This document shows, piece by piece, positions 44,892 through 52,059 of a stretch of 64,000 bases of DNA. Source of the DNA: Nonomuraea jabiensis (GTDB lineage Bacteria > Actinomycetota > Actinomycetes > Streptosporangiales > Streptosporangiaceae); the NCBI RefSeq assembly GCF_014204795.1, contig NZ_JACHMB010000001.1, positions 1,364,001 to 1,428,000 of the forward strand, read 5' to 3'. Both the position numbers and the translations under genes were made by a program. Below the pieces are notes generated by a model, which saw nothing but the letters and a program-made list of their open reading frames with translations, ran no database searches and was not told the origin of the DNA. Position 1 is the stretch's first letter; each line of letters opens with the position of its first letter.

Positions 44892-45733
44892 GCCTGCCCC
44901 ACCGTCTGGCGCTGCCGCCCGAGCCCTTCGATCTCCAGCTCCATCACGTCACCTTCACGCAGGTACGGCTGCCCCGGCATGCCCATCGCCACGCCGGCCG
45001 GCGTACCCGTATTGATCACGTCACCCGGCTCCAGGACCATGAACTGGCTCAGGTAGCGCACGATCTCGGCCACATCGAAGATCATGTTCTTGGTGTCGCC
45101 GTCCTGGCGCAGCTCGCCGTTCACCCAGAGGCGCAGCGGCAGGCTCTGCGGGTCGCCCACCTCGTCCGCCGTCACCAGCCACGGGCCGAGCGGGTTGAAC
45201 GTCTCGCACGACTTGCCCTTGTCCCACTGCCCACCGCGTTCGAGCTGGAACTCGCGTTCCGAGACGTCGTTGGAGATCGCGTACCCGGCGATCACGCCGA
45301 GCGCCTCCTCCCGGCTGCCCAGGTAGCGGGCCTCCTGGCCGATCACGATGGCCAGCTCCACCTCCCAGTCGCTCTTCACGCTGCCCCTGGGCACGAGCAC
45401 CTGGTCGTACGGGCCGACCATGGTGTTCGCGGCCTTCATGAACACGACCGGCTCGGCCGGCACATCCTGCCCGGACTCGGCGGCGTGGTCACTGTAGTTC
45501 AGGCCGATGCACACGATCTTGCCTGGTCGCGCGATCGGGGCGCCGATCCGCAGCCCCTCGGCGTCGACGACGGGCAGGGCACCACGCTCGAGCGCGTCCC
45601 GGACGCGCGCCACTCCCCCGGAAGCGAGGAAAGCCCCGTCAATCTCGGGCTCTCCGATGTCGCGCAGGTTACCGGCGTCATCCATGACCACCGGACGCTC
45701 CTGGCCGACAGGTCCTACTCGCAGCAGCTTCAC
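44888..45733 (-). CDS. FAH-family hydrolase, probable 2,4-diketo-3-deoxy-L-fuconate hydrolase
   Basis: 281 residues from GTG 45733 (GAAGGATGCG upstream), giving the standard start [21 protein letters not shown] motifs: [31 protein letters not shown] (metal Glu), [19 protein letters not shown] (Glu/Asp) and [15 protein letters not shown]. In the non-phosphorylative fucose route this enzyme cleaves the diketo acid to pyruvate and lactate. First gene of the seven-gene minus-strand operon; a GntR-type operator overlaps its leader. Confidence 0.88.
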   Translation of the reverse strand: MKLLRVGPVGQERPVVMDDAGNLRDIGEPEIDGAFLASGGVARVRDALERGALPVVDAEGLRIGAPIARPGKIVCIGLNYSDHAAESGQDVPAEPVVFMKAANTMVGPYDQVLVPRGSVKSDWEVELAIVIGQEARYLGSREEALGVIAGYAISNDVSEREFQLERGGQWDKGKSCETFNPLGPWLVTADEVGDPQSLPLRLWVNGELRQDGDTKNMIFDVAEIVRYLSQFMVLEPGDVINTGTPAGVAMGMPGQPYLREGDVMELEIEGLGRQRQTVGQA

Positions 45734-45751
45734 ACCGCATCCTTCACATAT

Positions 45752-45762
45752 ACATCGGATGT
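45752..45762. promoter_or_regulatory. GntR-type operator site 1 (ACATCGGATGT)
   Basis: A perfect 5-1-5 palindrome 18 bp upstream of the first gene of the sugar operon. It has the same core as the 33579 palindrome. Confidence 0.65.
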
Positions 45763-45819
45763 CTCGATTCATGATGCTCGTGCGATCGGGCAGAGCGTGT
45801 CAAGGGTGACAAGACGGAT

Positions 45820-45830
45820 ACATCCGATCC
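45820..45830. promoter_or_regulatory. GntR-type operator site 2 (ACATCCGATCC)
   Basis: The ACATC-C-GAT core is kept with an imperfect second half (4 of 5). It is about 68 bp from site 1. Confidence 0.45.
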
Positions 45831-45929
45831 GTGACCTCGAAAGACATCCCCCGGGGGTGGTCGGTGCCTGTGAAGCGACTTTACCGCTCCGATGGCTGCA
45901 TTCACATACACGAATTGACGCCTCCCCAT

Positions 45930-45940
45930 ACATCGGAGGT
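45930..45940. promoter_or_regulatory. GntR-type operator site 3 (ACATCGGAGGT)
   Basis: The first half is perfect and the second half is 4 of 5. With sites 1 and 2 the spacing (68 and 110 bp) would allow looping; this is speculative. Confidence 0.35.
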
Positions 45941-46001
45941 AAACCCGGCCCCAAGCCCACACCATGACCTGCCATGTCAGTCGGATGACATGCTGACGCC
46001 C

Positions 46002-46499
46002 ATGAGTACCGCGTACGAAAGCGTGCAAATCCGACCCGTTCGCGAAGAGGACCGCCACGCCGTCATGGAGCTTGCCGCTCAGCTTGCCGAAGGGGTGGCG
46101 GAATGGCGTGACCCCGAAGCCGTTGTGGAGGCGGCCCGGCAGTGGCTCGCCGGCTTCTTCGCTCCCACGCGAGAGCAGCAGGGAGCCGTGTTCGTGGCCA
46201 CGGCCGAAGGCGAGGTCGTCGGCATGGTCTCCGTCAATACTCACAGGCACTTCACCGGACCGGTCGAGGCTTACATCGGCGAGTTGGCCGTCGCCCCGCA
46301 CGCCGTCCGCATGGGGTTGGGCCGGCGGCTGTTGAGCACGGCGGAGGACTGGGCGCGCCAGCAGGGCCTGCGCCACTTGACGCTGGAGACGGCGGCAGGC
46401 AACACGACCGCTCAGCGGTTCTACGCCGCGCTGGGCTATCGGGAAGAGGCGGTCCGATTCACCCGCGTGCTTGAACAACAACCAGGGACCGGCTACTGA
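46002..46499 (+). CDS. GNAT-family N-acetyltransferase
   Basis: 165 residues from ATG 46002 (ATG 45990 is the alternative; neither has a strong ribosome site). The GNAT fold is clear: VQIRPVREEDRHAVMELAAQ, GEVVGMVSVNTHRH, YIGELAVAPHAVRMGLGRRL (acetyl-CoA loop with R/Q-x-x-G-x-G/A form) and TAQRFYAALGYREEAVRF. The acceptor substrate is unknown. Convergent with, and overlapping by 7 bp, the MFS gene. Confidence 0.87.
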   Translation: MSTAYESVQIRPVREEDRHAVMELAAQLAEGVAEWRDPEAVVEAARQWLAGFFAPTREQQGAVFVATAEGEVVGMVSVNTHRHFTGPVEAYIGELAVAPHAVRMGLGRRLLSTAEDWARQQGLRHLTLETAAGNTTAQRFYAALGYREEAVRFTRVLEQQPGTGY

Positions 46500-47713
46500 T
46501 CAGATTCACGGGAAGGACCTTCGGCCGACACCGCGGCGGGTGCCGGCAGGGTCGAGGCGATCCGGCCGGCGACAGCCGCCAGGACCGCGCCTGCCACGGC
46601 CGCGGCCGCGGCTGCGCCGAAGGCGGTGGTGCCGGGGTCGTGGGGGCCGGTGAGCCGGCCGGCGACGGCGGTGCCCAGGCCGTAGCCGGCCCACATGAAG
46701 GTGTTGAGCCAGGCGAAGACCTCGGTGCGGTAGCGGGCGGGGGTGTGGTCGGCGAGCAGGGCCGGCACGACGGCGTCGCGCGGTCCGGTCACCAGCCCGA
46801 CCAGGCCGATCAGCACGGCGAGCGTCCCGAAGCCGGGCGCCCATCCTCCGCCGAGCAGGATGGCCGCCTCGGCGAGCGAGAGCAGGACGAGCAGCCGCCC
46901 ACCGGTGAGGGGCCAGGCCCGCGCGCCGTACCCGAGGGTGCCGAGGAGGGCGCCGGCCGACAGCAGGCCCATCAGCACGCCGGCGGAGGAGGCGGAGCCG
47001 AAGGTGGTGGCCGAGGCGACCGTGGCGATGCGCAGGCAGCCGAAGGTGAAAGTGCCGAAGGCGGCGATGGTCAGCAGCAGGAGGGTAGCCCGGTGGGTGA
47101 GCGGCCCGGCCAGGCGCAGCCTGCCCGGTGGGGCGGGCGCTGCTCGCCGTACCACGGAGGAGGCCAGGAGAAGCGCGGTGCCGAGCAGGACGGCGGCGCC
47201 GGCGACGGTCACCACGCCGTGGGCCGGAACGGCCAGGGTCAGGACCGGCACGAGCAGGGGGCCGGCGATGAACGTCAGCTCGTTGACGGCATTGTCCACC
47301 GCGTAGGCGGCGGGCAGGGAGGCGACGGGGACGAGGCGTGGCCAGGCGCCTCTGATGACCGAGCCGGCCGGCGGGGTGGTGGCGCCGAGCAGTACCGCGG
47401 CGCCGATCATCAGGGCGGGTGGGGCCAGGAGGAGGAGAGCGTAGGCCAGGGCGTGGGCGGCCAGGTAGCCGGTCAGGGCCGGGCGGGGGCCGTACCGGTC
47501 GGCGACGCGCCCGCCGAGCGGCGCGCACAGGGCCAGGGCCAGCGCGTGGCCGGTGAGCACGAGGCCGGCGGTGGCGTAGGAGCCGAGCCGGTCGACGGCG
47601 GCCAGCAGCAGGGCGAGGCTGAGCACGGGTGTCCCCAGCTTGACGAGGAGCCCCGTGACGAGCAGGCGAGGGACGCCCGGCTGGGCGAGCAGGCGTCGGT
47701 AGGGCGCGAACAT
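46493..47713 (-). CDS. MFS transporter, 406 aa
   Basis: Twelve hydrophobic segments. The cytoplasmic loop 2-3 motif is seen as GGRVADRYGPRPALTG. Glycine/alanine-rich helices and the sequence ATTPPAGSVIRGAWPRLVP are typical of small-molecule exporters of the actinomycete MFS group without a defined substrate. Divergent to the CGNR zinc-finger regulator gene at 47778 with 64 bp between, a common regulator/exporter pairing. Confidence 0.87.
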   Translation of the reverse strand: MFAPYRRLLAQPGVPRLLVTGLLVKLGTPVLSLALLLAAVDRLGSYATAGLVLTGHALALALCAPLGGRVADRYGPRPALTGYLAAHALAYALLLLAPPALMIGAAVLLGATTPPAGSVIRGAWPRLVPVASLPAAYAVDNAVNELTFIAGPLLVPVLTLAVPAHGVVTVAGAAVLLGTALLLASSVVRRAAPAPPGRLRLAGPLTHRATLLLLTIAAFGTFTFGCLRIATVASATTFGSASSAGVLMGLLSAGALLGTLGYGARAWPLTGGRLLVLLSLAEAAILLGGGWAPGFGTLAVLIGLVGLVTGPRDAVVPALLADHTPARYRTEVFAWLNTFMWAGYGLGTAVAGRLTGPHDPGTTAFGAAAAAAVAGAVLAAVAGRIASTLPAPAAVSAEGPSRESDQ

Positions 47714-47777
47714 GGCGGCTCCGTTACTATCTAACTGGATTACGCCTATGACACAGTAGAGGGGTGTTACCGGTCAA

Positions 47778-48341
47778 GTGGAAATAGCCTGTAACGTGAC
47801 CCGGCAGGCTCCCCTGATCGCCGAGCTGGTCAACCTGGCCACGGCGCACTGGCGGGGCGGCGCCTCAGTGCAACCACTGGCAGGCGAGGACCTGGCGGCG
47901 ACGTTCGCCGCCCAGCTCCGCGACCCCACAAGCGCGGCCCTGCGCGCCGCCCCGGACACGGGGCGGCACCTGACCGAGCTGGCCGCCGAGCTGCGGCAGG
48001 CGCTCCTGGCCGAGCATCCGGCGGACCAGGCCGCCCGCATCAACGCCATGATCCGCAGGTACGGCGCGCAACCGTACCTCGTCGAGGACGTCGGCCAGCC
48101 GTTCCACCTGCACTTCCACGGTTCGGGCGGCACCCCGGTGGAGGCCCTGGGCGGCGAGTTCGCCACGGCGCTGGCCCTCATCGTGGACGGCTACGGCCCC
48201 GACCGCTTCGGACAGTGCGCGGCGCACCAGTGCGAGGCGGTCTACATCGACCTGACCCGCAACGCGTCGCGCCGCTACTGCAGCGCGGCATGTACGGCTC
48301 GCGCCAAGACCGCCGCCTACCGCAGCCGCCGCCAACCCTGA
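47778..48341 (+). CDS. CGNR zinc-finger (ABATE domain) regulator
   Basis: 187 residues from GTG 47778. An N-terminal ABATE-type domain (LVNLATAHW, EALGGEFATALALIVDGYGP) and a C-terminal CGNR zinc finger with CAAHQCEAVYIDLTRNASRR, then YCSAACTARAK; the CGNR itself is modified. Such proteins are presumed stress-type transcriptional regulators and usually lie next to an MFS gene, as here. Confidence 0.85.
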   Translation: MEIACNVTRQAPLIAELVNLATAHWRGGASVQPLAGEDLAATFAAQLRDPTSAALRAAPDTGRHLTELAAELRQALLAEHPADQAARINAMIRRYGAQPYLVEDVGQPFHLHFHGSGGTPVEALGGEFATALALIVDGYGPDRFGQCAAHQCEAVYIDLTRNASRRYCSAACTARAKTAAYRSRRQP

Positions 48342-48809
48342 TCAAGCCCTGTAGTACCCGCGCATGAGCCGGGACGCCCAGGCCGGTTGCCGGACCGGGT
48401 CGGTGGGCGCGAATTCGACCAGGTACGGCTTGATGTCCAGCACGGGGGTGCCGTCCAGCGCGTCCAGGTCGGCCACCTGCAGGTCGCGGCCGTTGACGGC
48501 CAGCAGCCGGCACACCGACACGCCGAGCCGGTTCGGCCGGTACGGCCCGCGGTGCGCGAACACGCCGACGAGCGGGCCGTCGGGATTCTTGCGCGGCGGA
48601 CGCGGCCGGATCCGCACGTCCGCCTCGTCGATCCGGTCGAACTGGAAGACGATCTCCAGGTGGGAGAACTCCTGCAGGCCCTGCAGGGCCGACGCGTCGA
48701 GGTGGTCGTCCAGCCGGAGGACGGCCTTGGTGTCGTACCAGCCGTCCTCGTACATCTCAGGCCGTCCACCAAGGACGCGGGCGACGGGGGTCAGGATGAC
48801 GCCGTCCAT
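48342..48809 (-). CDS. TrmO/TsaA-like SAM-dependent methyltransferase
   Basis: 155 residues from ATG 48809, overlapping the TetR stop (TGATG). The TsaA-like beta-barrel motif is present: FSHLEIVFQFDRIDEADVRI, GVFAHRGPYRPNRLGVSVCR and LDALDGTPVLDIKPYLVEF. TrmO N6-methylates t6A37 in tRNA; many actinobacterial homologues are of unproven specificity. Being in an operon behind a TetR regulator suggests a specialised role instead of housekeeping. Confidence 0.85.
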   Translation of the reverse strand: MDGVILTPVARVLGGRPEMYEDGWYDTKAVLRLDDHLDASALQGLQEFSHLEIVFQFDRIDEADVRIRPRPPRKNPDGPLVGVFAHRGPYRPNRLGVSVCRLLAVNGRDLQVADLDALDGTPVLDIKPYLVEFAPTDPVRQPAWASRLMRGYYRA

Positions 48810-49453
48810 CACGAACCTCCCCCGGGGGAGCAGAGCTGGGCGCGAAGGGTCTCGCCGACCCACCGCTCCCAGCGCTCGCGCGTCCATCCTCGCTCCTTCA
48901 CGAACAGGAGGTACAGCTCGGGGCTGAGCAGGCCGTAGAGCACGTCGGCGGCTTCCTCCACCGACACCTCGGCGCGCGCCCCGGGTTTGCCGACAAGAGC
49001 CTTGGCGGCACCCTGCTGGACGACATATCGGGGATCGACCTCGTGTGACCACAGCGCGGCCACCTCGGGGTCGCTCGCGACCGCCGCCTCCAGCACCCTG
49101 CCGATCGGTGCGACGCGCTCCAGGATCGAGGTCGCGCCCTCGACGTAGGCGCGCAGCATGTCCTGGGCGGTTCCGGCGGCCAGCGCGGCGACGTACCACG
49201 GCCGGTCCATCGTGGCCACCGGCTCGTCGTCGCCCGCGATCGTGACGTCGACCAGCTCCTTGAGCAGGGCGCGCTTGTTGCCGAAGACGAAGTAGATCGT
49301 CTGCACTGCGACGCCCGCCTTGTCGGCGACGTCCTGCAGATTCGTCGCGCCATATCCGTCCTGCACAAACAGCTCCAGCGCCGCCCCGAGGATACGCCGG
49401 CGCGTCTCCTTGGCCTTCTGCGCTCGCTTGTTCGTCCTCTTGACATCGCTCAT
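48809..49453 (-). CDS. TetR/AcrR-family regulator
   Basis: 214 residues. The HTH lies near 17-65 (KETRRRILGAALELFVQDGY, LQDVADKAGVAVQTIYFVFG, NKRALL), followed by an all-helical ligand domain (GATSILERVAPIGRVLEAAV). The gene is divergent to the monooxygenase-like gene at 49514 and upstream of the TrmO-like gene. An inverted repeat in the 60-bp spacer is the likely operator for both directions. Confidence 0.9.
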   Translation of the reverse strand: MSDVKRTNKRAQKAKETRRRILGAALELFVQDGYGATNLQDVADKAGVAVQTIYFVFGNKRALLKELVDVTIAGDDEPVATMDRPWYVAALAAGTAQDMLRAYVEGATSILERVAPIGRVLEAAVASDPEVAALWSHEVDPRYVVQQGAAKALVGKPGARAEVSVEEAADVLYGLLSPELYLLFVKERGWTRERWERWVGETLRAQLCSPGGGS

Positions 49454-49455
49454 GG

Positions 49456-49498
49456 CTAGAGTCTATTTCTAGATTCGTTAACTATAAGTCAACTCTAG
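49456..49498. promoter_or_regulatory. Candidate TetR operator (CTAGAGT-N29-ACTCTAG)
   Basis: Perfect 7-bp arms flank an AT-rich core that also contains a TTCTAG half-site. It covers the divergent promoter region between 49453 and 49514. Confidence 0.45.
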
Positions 49499-49513
49499 AG
49501 AGTAGGTCCAGCC

Positions 49514-49804
49514 ATGGCGGTCATCAGCGTCACCCGTTTCCAGGCCGATCCCGCTGATGCCGAGCAGGTTCAGGCTCGGCACGCCGCTCTGGTCACCGCG
49601 ATCAGAGCCACTCAGCCCGGCCTCACCGAGGCGCGCCTCGGCCGGCTGGACGACGAGACGTGGGTCGGCGTCTGGCGCTGGGATTCGGCCGCCAGCCTGC
49701 AGGCGGCCCGCGAGGCAGCGCCCGCCACCCCCGCGGCCGCCGCGGCGTTCGCCCTGGTCCGCGACGTCACGGCCCAGGACATCGAGGTCTTGGCCGAACT
49801 CTGA
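49514..49804 (+). CDS. Antibiotic-biosynthesis-monooxygenase (ABM) fold protein
   Basis: A 96-residue ferredoxin-like alpha/beta barrel protein: ISVTRFQADPADAEQVQARH, TQPGLTEARLGRLDDETWVG and WRWDSAASLQAARE. ABM proteins are small cofactor-free oxygenases or heme-degrading enzymes, and many act as quinone-forming monooxygenases. It is divergent to the TetR gene, which probably controls it. Confidence 0.82.
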   Translation: MAVISVTRFQADPADAEQVQARHAALVTAIRATQPGLTEARLGRLDDETWVGVWRWDSAASLQAAREAAPATPAAAAAFALVRDVTAQDIEVLAEL

Positions 49805-49820
49805 CGCCCCGCCGCGGCCC

Positions 49821-49995
49821 CCCGAACCGGAAGCCGGGGTACCTCCACACGCCACGACCCTGCCCCGGCCCCCGAACCGGAAGCCGGGGCACCTCCACAC
49901 GCCACGACCCTGCCCCGGCCCCCGAACCGGAAGCCGGGGCACCTCCACACACCACGACCCCACCCCCGCCCCCGAACCGGAAGCTGCGGCACCTC
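49821..49995 (+). repeat. 50-bp tandem repeat, 3.5 copies
   Basis: Units start at 49821, 49871, 49921 and 49971 (exact 50-bp period), each with CCCGAACCGGAAGCCGGGG then ACCTCCACAC and CCACGACCC. Neighbouring CCCCGGC and GCCGGGG can pair, so each unit may fold into a hairpin. It lies between the ABM gene and the dead ABC ATPase. Confidence 0.9.
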
Positions 49996-50014
49996 CTCGC
50001 ATCAAGGAGATGAC

Positions 50015-50360
50015 ATGATCGAAATCGACGCGTTGACCAAGGTCTACGGATCGGCGCAGGTGCGGGCGGTCGACGAGGTGTCCTTGCACGTCCCCGCCGG
50101 CTCGGTCTTCGGCTTCCTGGGACCCAACGGCGCCGGCAAGACCACCACCATCAAGATGCTGGCCTGCTCACCCCCACCTCCGGCCAGGTCCGGCTGGGCG
50201 GATTCGACGTGACGCGGCAGCGCTCAGCCGCGATGGCGCAGTTCGGCGCCGTGCTGGAAGGCTCGCGCAACGTCTAATGGAGCCTGTCGGCCTGGCAGAA
50301 CTTGATGTACTTCGGCCGGCTCAAGGGCATGCGCAAGGCCCAGGTCTCGGAGCGCGCCCA
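50015..50360 (+). pseudogene. ABC transporter ATPase (DrrA-like) fragment
   Basis: ATG 50015 after AAGGAGATGAC. It starts [20 protein letters not shown] with an intact Walker A ([14 protein letters not shown]). A GGCC unit appears to have been lost near 50163 (expected [10 protein letters not shown], found LACSPPPP), a frameshift that ends the frame at 50212. In the shifted frame [15 protein letters not shown] continues to RNV, then TAA at 50274-50276 replaces the usual aromatic codon, then WSLSAWQNLMYFGRLKG. The remainder and the permease gene are missing. Confidence 0.8.
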
Positions 50361-50493
50361 GGGCGCCGTCGCGGGCGAAAAGGCGCTTACGGAACTTCCG
50401 ATTGCGGGCGGCGAAGTCGAGCGGCCGGCCCACGGTCGCGTCCGGCGGGAACATCGGCACGCCGCCGTCGCTGACCGCCTCGGCCAGAAAGCC

Positions 50494-50655
50494 CACAGCA
50501 CGCATGCAGACAGCCGACGGCTCGCACAGAGGACCCACAGCACGCATACAGACGGCTGATGGCTCGGACAGAGGGCGCACAGCACGCATGCAGACGGCTG
50601 ATGGCTCGCACAGAGGACCCACAGCAGGCCATGCAGACGACCCGACAGCTCGGCA
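50494..50655. repeat. 42-bp tandem repeat, about four copies
   Basis: CACAGCA marks unit starts at 50494, 50536, 50578 and 50620 (exact 42-bp period); the last copy is degraded. Because 42 is 14 codons, frames stay open; on the minus strand a 14-residue unit SAVCMRAVGPLCEP repeats. No ribosome site or family signature supports a protein. The whole 50276-50871 stretch otherwise holds only the ATPase remnant and the P450 promoter. Confidence 0.88.
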
Positions 50656-50819
50656 CTTCTCGCCAGGGCACGCGGCGGGGGGCCGAGCGAGGTCGGCGTC
50701 GTCGGTGACCCGGGGACCTGGCACAAGCCGCATCACCCGATGAATTTCCGACCTCGGCGGACCCCTTGTGGAGCCGTTTCGCCACTACATTGCCCCTTGA
50801 CGGTCGTACAGGGACGTAA

Positions 50820-50833
50820 TAGAACACGTTTCA
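50820..50833. promoter_or_regulatory. KstR-type operator before the P450 gene
   Basis: TAGAACACGTTTCA fits TnnAACnnGTTnnA at every fixed position. It is 38 bp upstream of the P450 start codon. Confidence 0.75.
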
Positions 50834-50871
50834 AGTAGTAGTAAACCAAGCGCTTGATCAAGAGGGTGAAT

Positions 50872-52059
50872 GTGGTGCACATCGACCTCGTCGACAGGGA
50901 CATTTACGCGACCACCGGACCACCACACGAGCAGCTCGCCTGGCTCCGCGCGAACTCCCCCGTCCACTGGCACGAGGGCGAGCCCGGATTCTGGGCCGTC
51001 ACCCGATACGAGGACGTCGTCCATGTATCGCGGCACTCCGACCGATTCTCCTCGTACAAGAAGCTCGCCCTGTTCGAAGAGCTGACCCAGGACCAGATCG
51101 ACCTCCAGCGCCACATGATGCTCAACCAGGACCCGCCCGAGCACACGAGACGGCGTTCCCTGGTCAACCGCGGCTTCACTCCGCGCACGATCGGCGCCCT
51201 CGAAGACCACATCCGCGACATCTGCGACGACCTCCTGGACAAGTGCACCGGTGAGGTCGACTTCGTCACCGAAGTCGCCGCGCCGCTCCCCCTGTACGTG
51301 ATCTGTGAATTGATCGGCGCGCCCGTGGCCGACCGCGACAAGCTCTTCACCTGGTCCAACCGCATGATCGGCAGTCAGGACCCCGACTACTCGGAAACTC
51401 CCGAGGTGGGCTCGGCCGCCGCCATGGAGGTCTACGCCTACGCCAACGAACTCGCGACACGGCGCAGGGGCACCCCGAAGAACGACATCGTCACCAAGCT
51501 CCTCCAGCCCAATGAGCACGGCGAAACGCTCGATCAGGACGAGTTCAACCTGTTCATCCTCCTGCTGGCGGTCGCCGGCAACGAGACGACCCGCAACGCG
51601 GCCTCCGGCGGCATGCTCACCCTCTTCGAGCACCCGGACCAGTGGGGCCGCCTGGTCGCCGACCCCACCCTCGCCAAGACCGCAGCCGACGAGATCGTCC
51701 GCTGGGTCTCCCCGGTCAACCTCTTCCGCCGCACCTCCACCACCGACCAGGTGCTGGGCGGACAGGAGATCAAGGCCGACGACAAGGTCGTGGTCTTCTA
51801 CGCCTCCGCCAACCGCGACCCCGCGGTCTTCTCCGACCCCGAAGTCTTCGACATCACCCGCGACCCGAACCCGCACATCGGCTTCGGCGGCGGCGGAGCT
51901 CACTTCTGCCTGGGCAACCACCTGGCCAAGCTCGAACTCCGGATCCTCTTCGAACAACTGGCCCGTCGACGCCCCAAACTCCGCCAAACGGGCCCTGCGC
52001 GCCGGCTTCGCTCGAACTTCATCAACGGCATCAAGGAACTTCCTGTCACGGTCGGCTGA
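50872..52059 (+). CDS. Cytochrome P450, CYP125/CYP142-like steroid C26 hydroxylase
   Basis: 395 residues from GTG 50872 (AGAGGG upstream; the frame is open to TTG 50854). P450 motifs: I-helix LLLAVAGNETTRNAASGGML, ExxR in AADEIVRWVSP, heme loop GFGGGGAHFCLGNHLAK with Cys near residue 345. CYP125/142-type features are IDLQRHMMLNQDPPEHTRRR, NRGFTPRTIG and the C-terminal LRSNFINGIKEL. These enzymes oxidise the terminal carbon of the cholesterol side chain. Monocistronic, with a perfect KstR box upstream, so it is assigned to the steroid regulon although 19 kb from fadA5. Confidence 0.9.
   Translation: MVHIDLVDRDIYATTGPPHEQLAWLRANSPVHWHEGEPGFWAVTRYEDVVHVSRHSDRFSSYKKLALFEELTQDQIDLQRHMMLNQDPPEHTRRRSLVNRGFTPRTIGALEDHIRDICDDLLDKCTGEVDFVTEVAAPLPLYVICELIGAPVADRDKLFTWSNRMIGSQDPDYSETPEVGSAAAMEVYAYANELATRRRGTPKNDIVTKLLQPNEHGETLDQDEFNLFILLLAVAGNETTRNAASGGMLTLFEHPDQWGRLVADPTLAKTAADEIVRWVSPVNLFRRTSTTDQVLGGQEIKADDKVVVFYASANRDPAVFSDPEVFDITRDPNPHIGFGGGGAHFCLGNHLAKLELRILFEQLARRRPKLRQTGPARRLRSNFINGIKELPVTVG

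Noticed and set aside
49821..50655. CRISPR array
   Set aside because: The 50-bp and 42-bp arrays are head-to-tail repeats without unique spacers, and no cas genes are present.
50224..50736. 170-residue minus-strand frame containing the 14-residue repeat
   Set aside because: Its 3' half is antisense to the ABC ATPase remnant and the open frame is explained by the 42-bp period; kept only as a repeat and as a finding.
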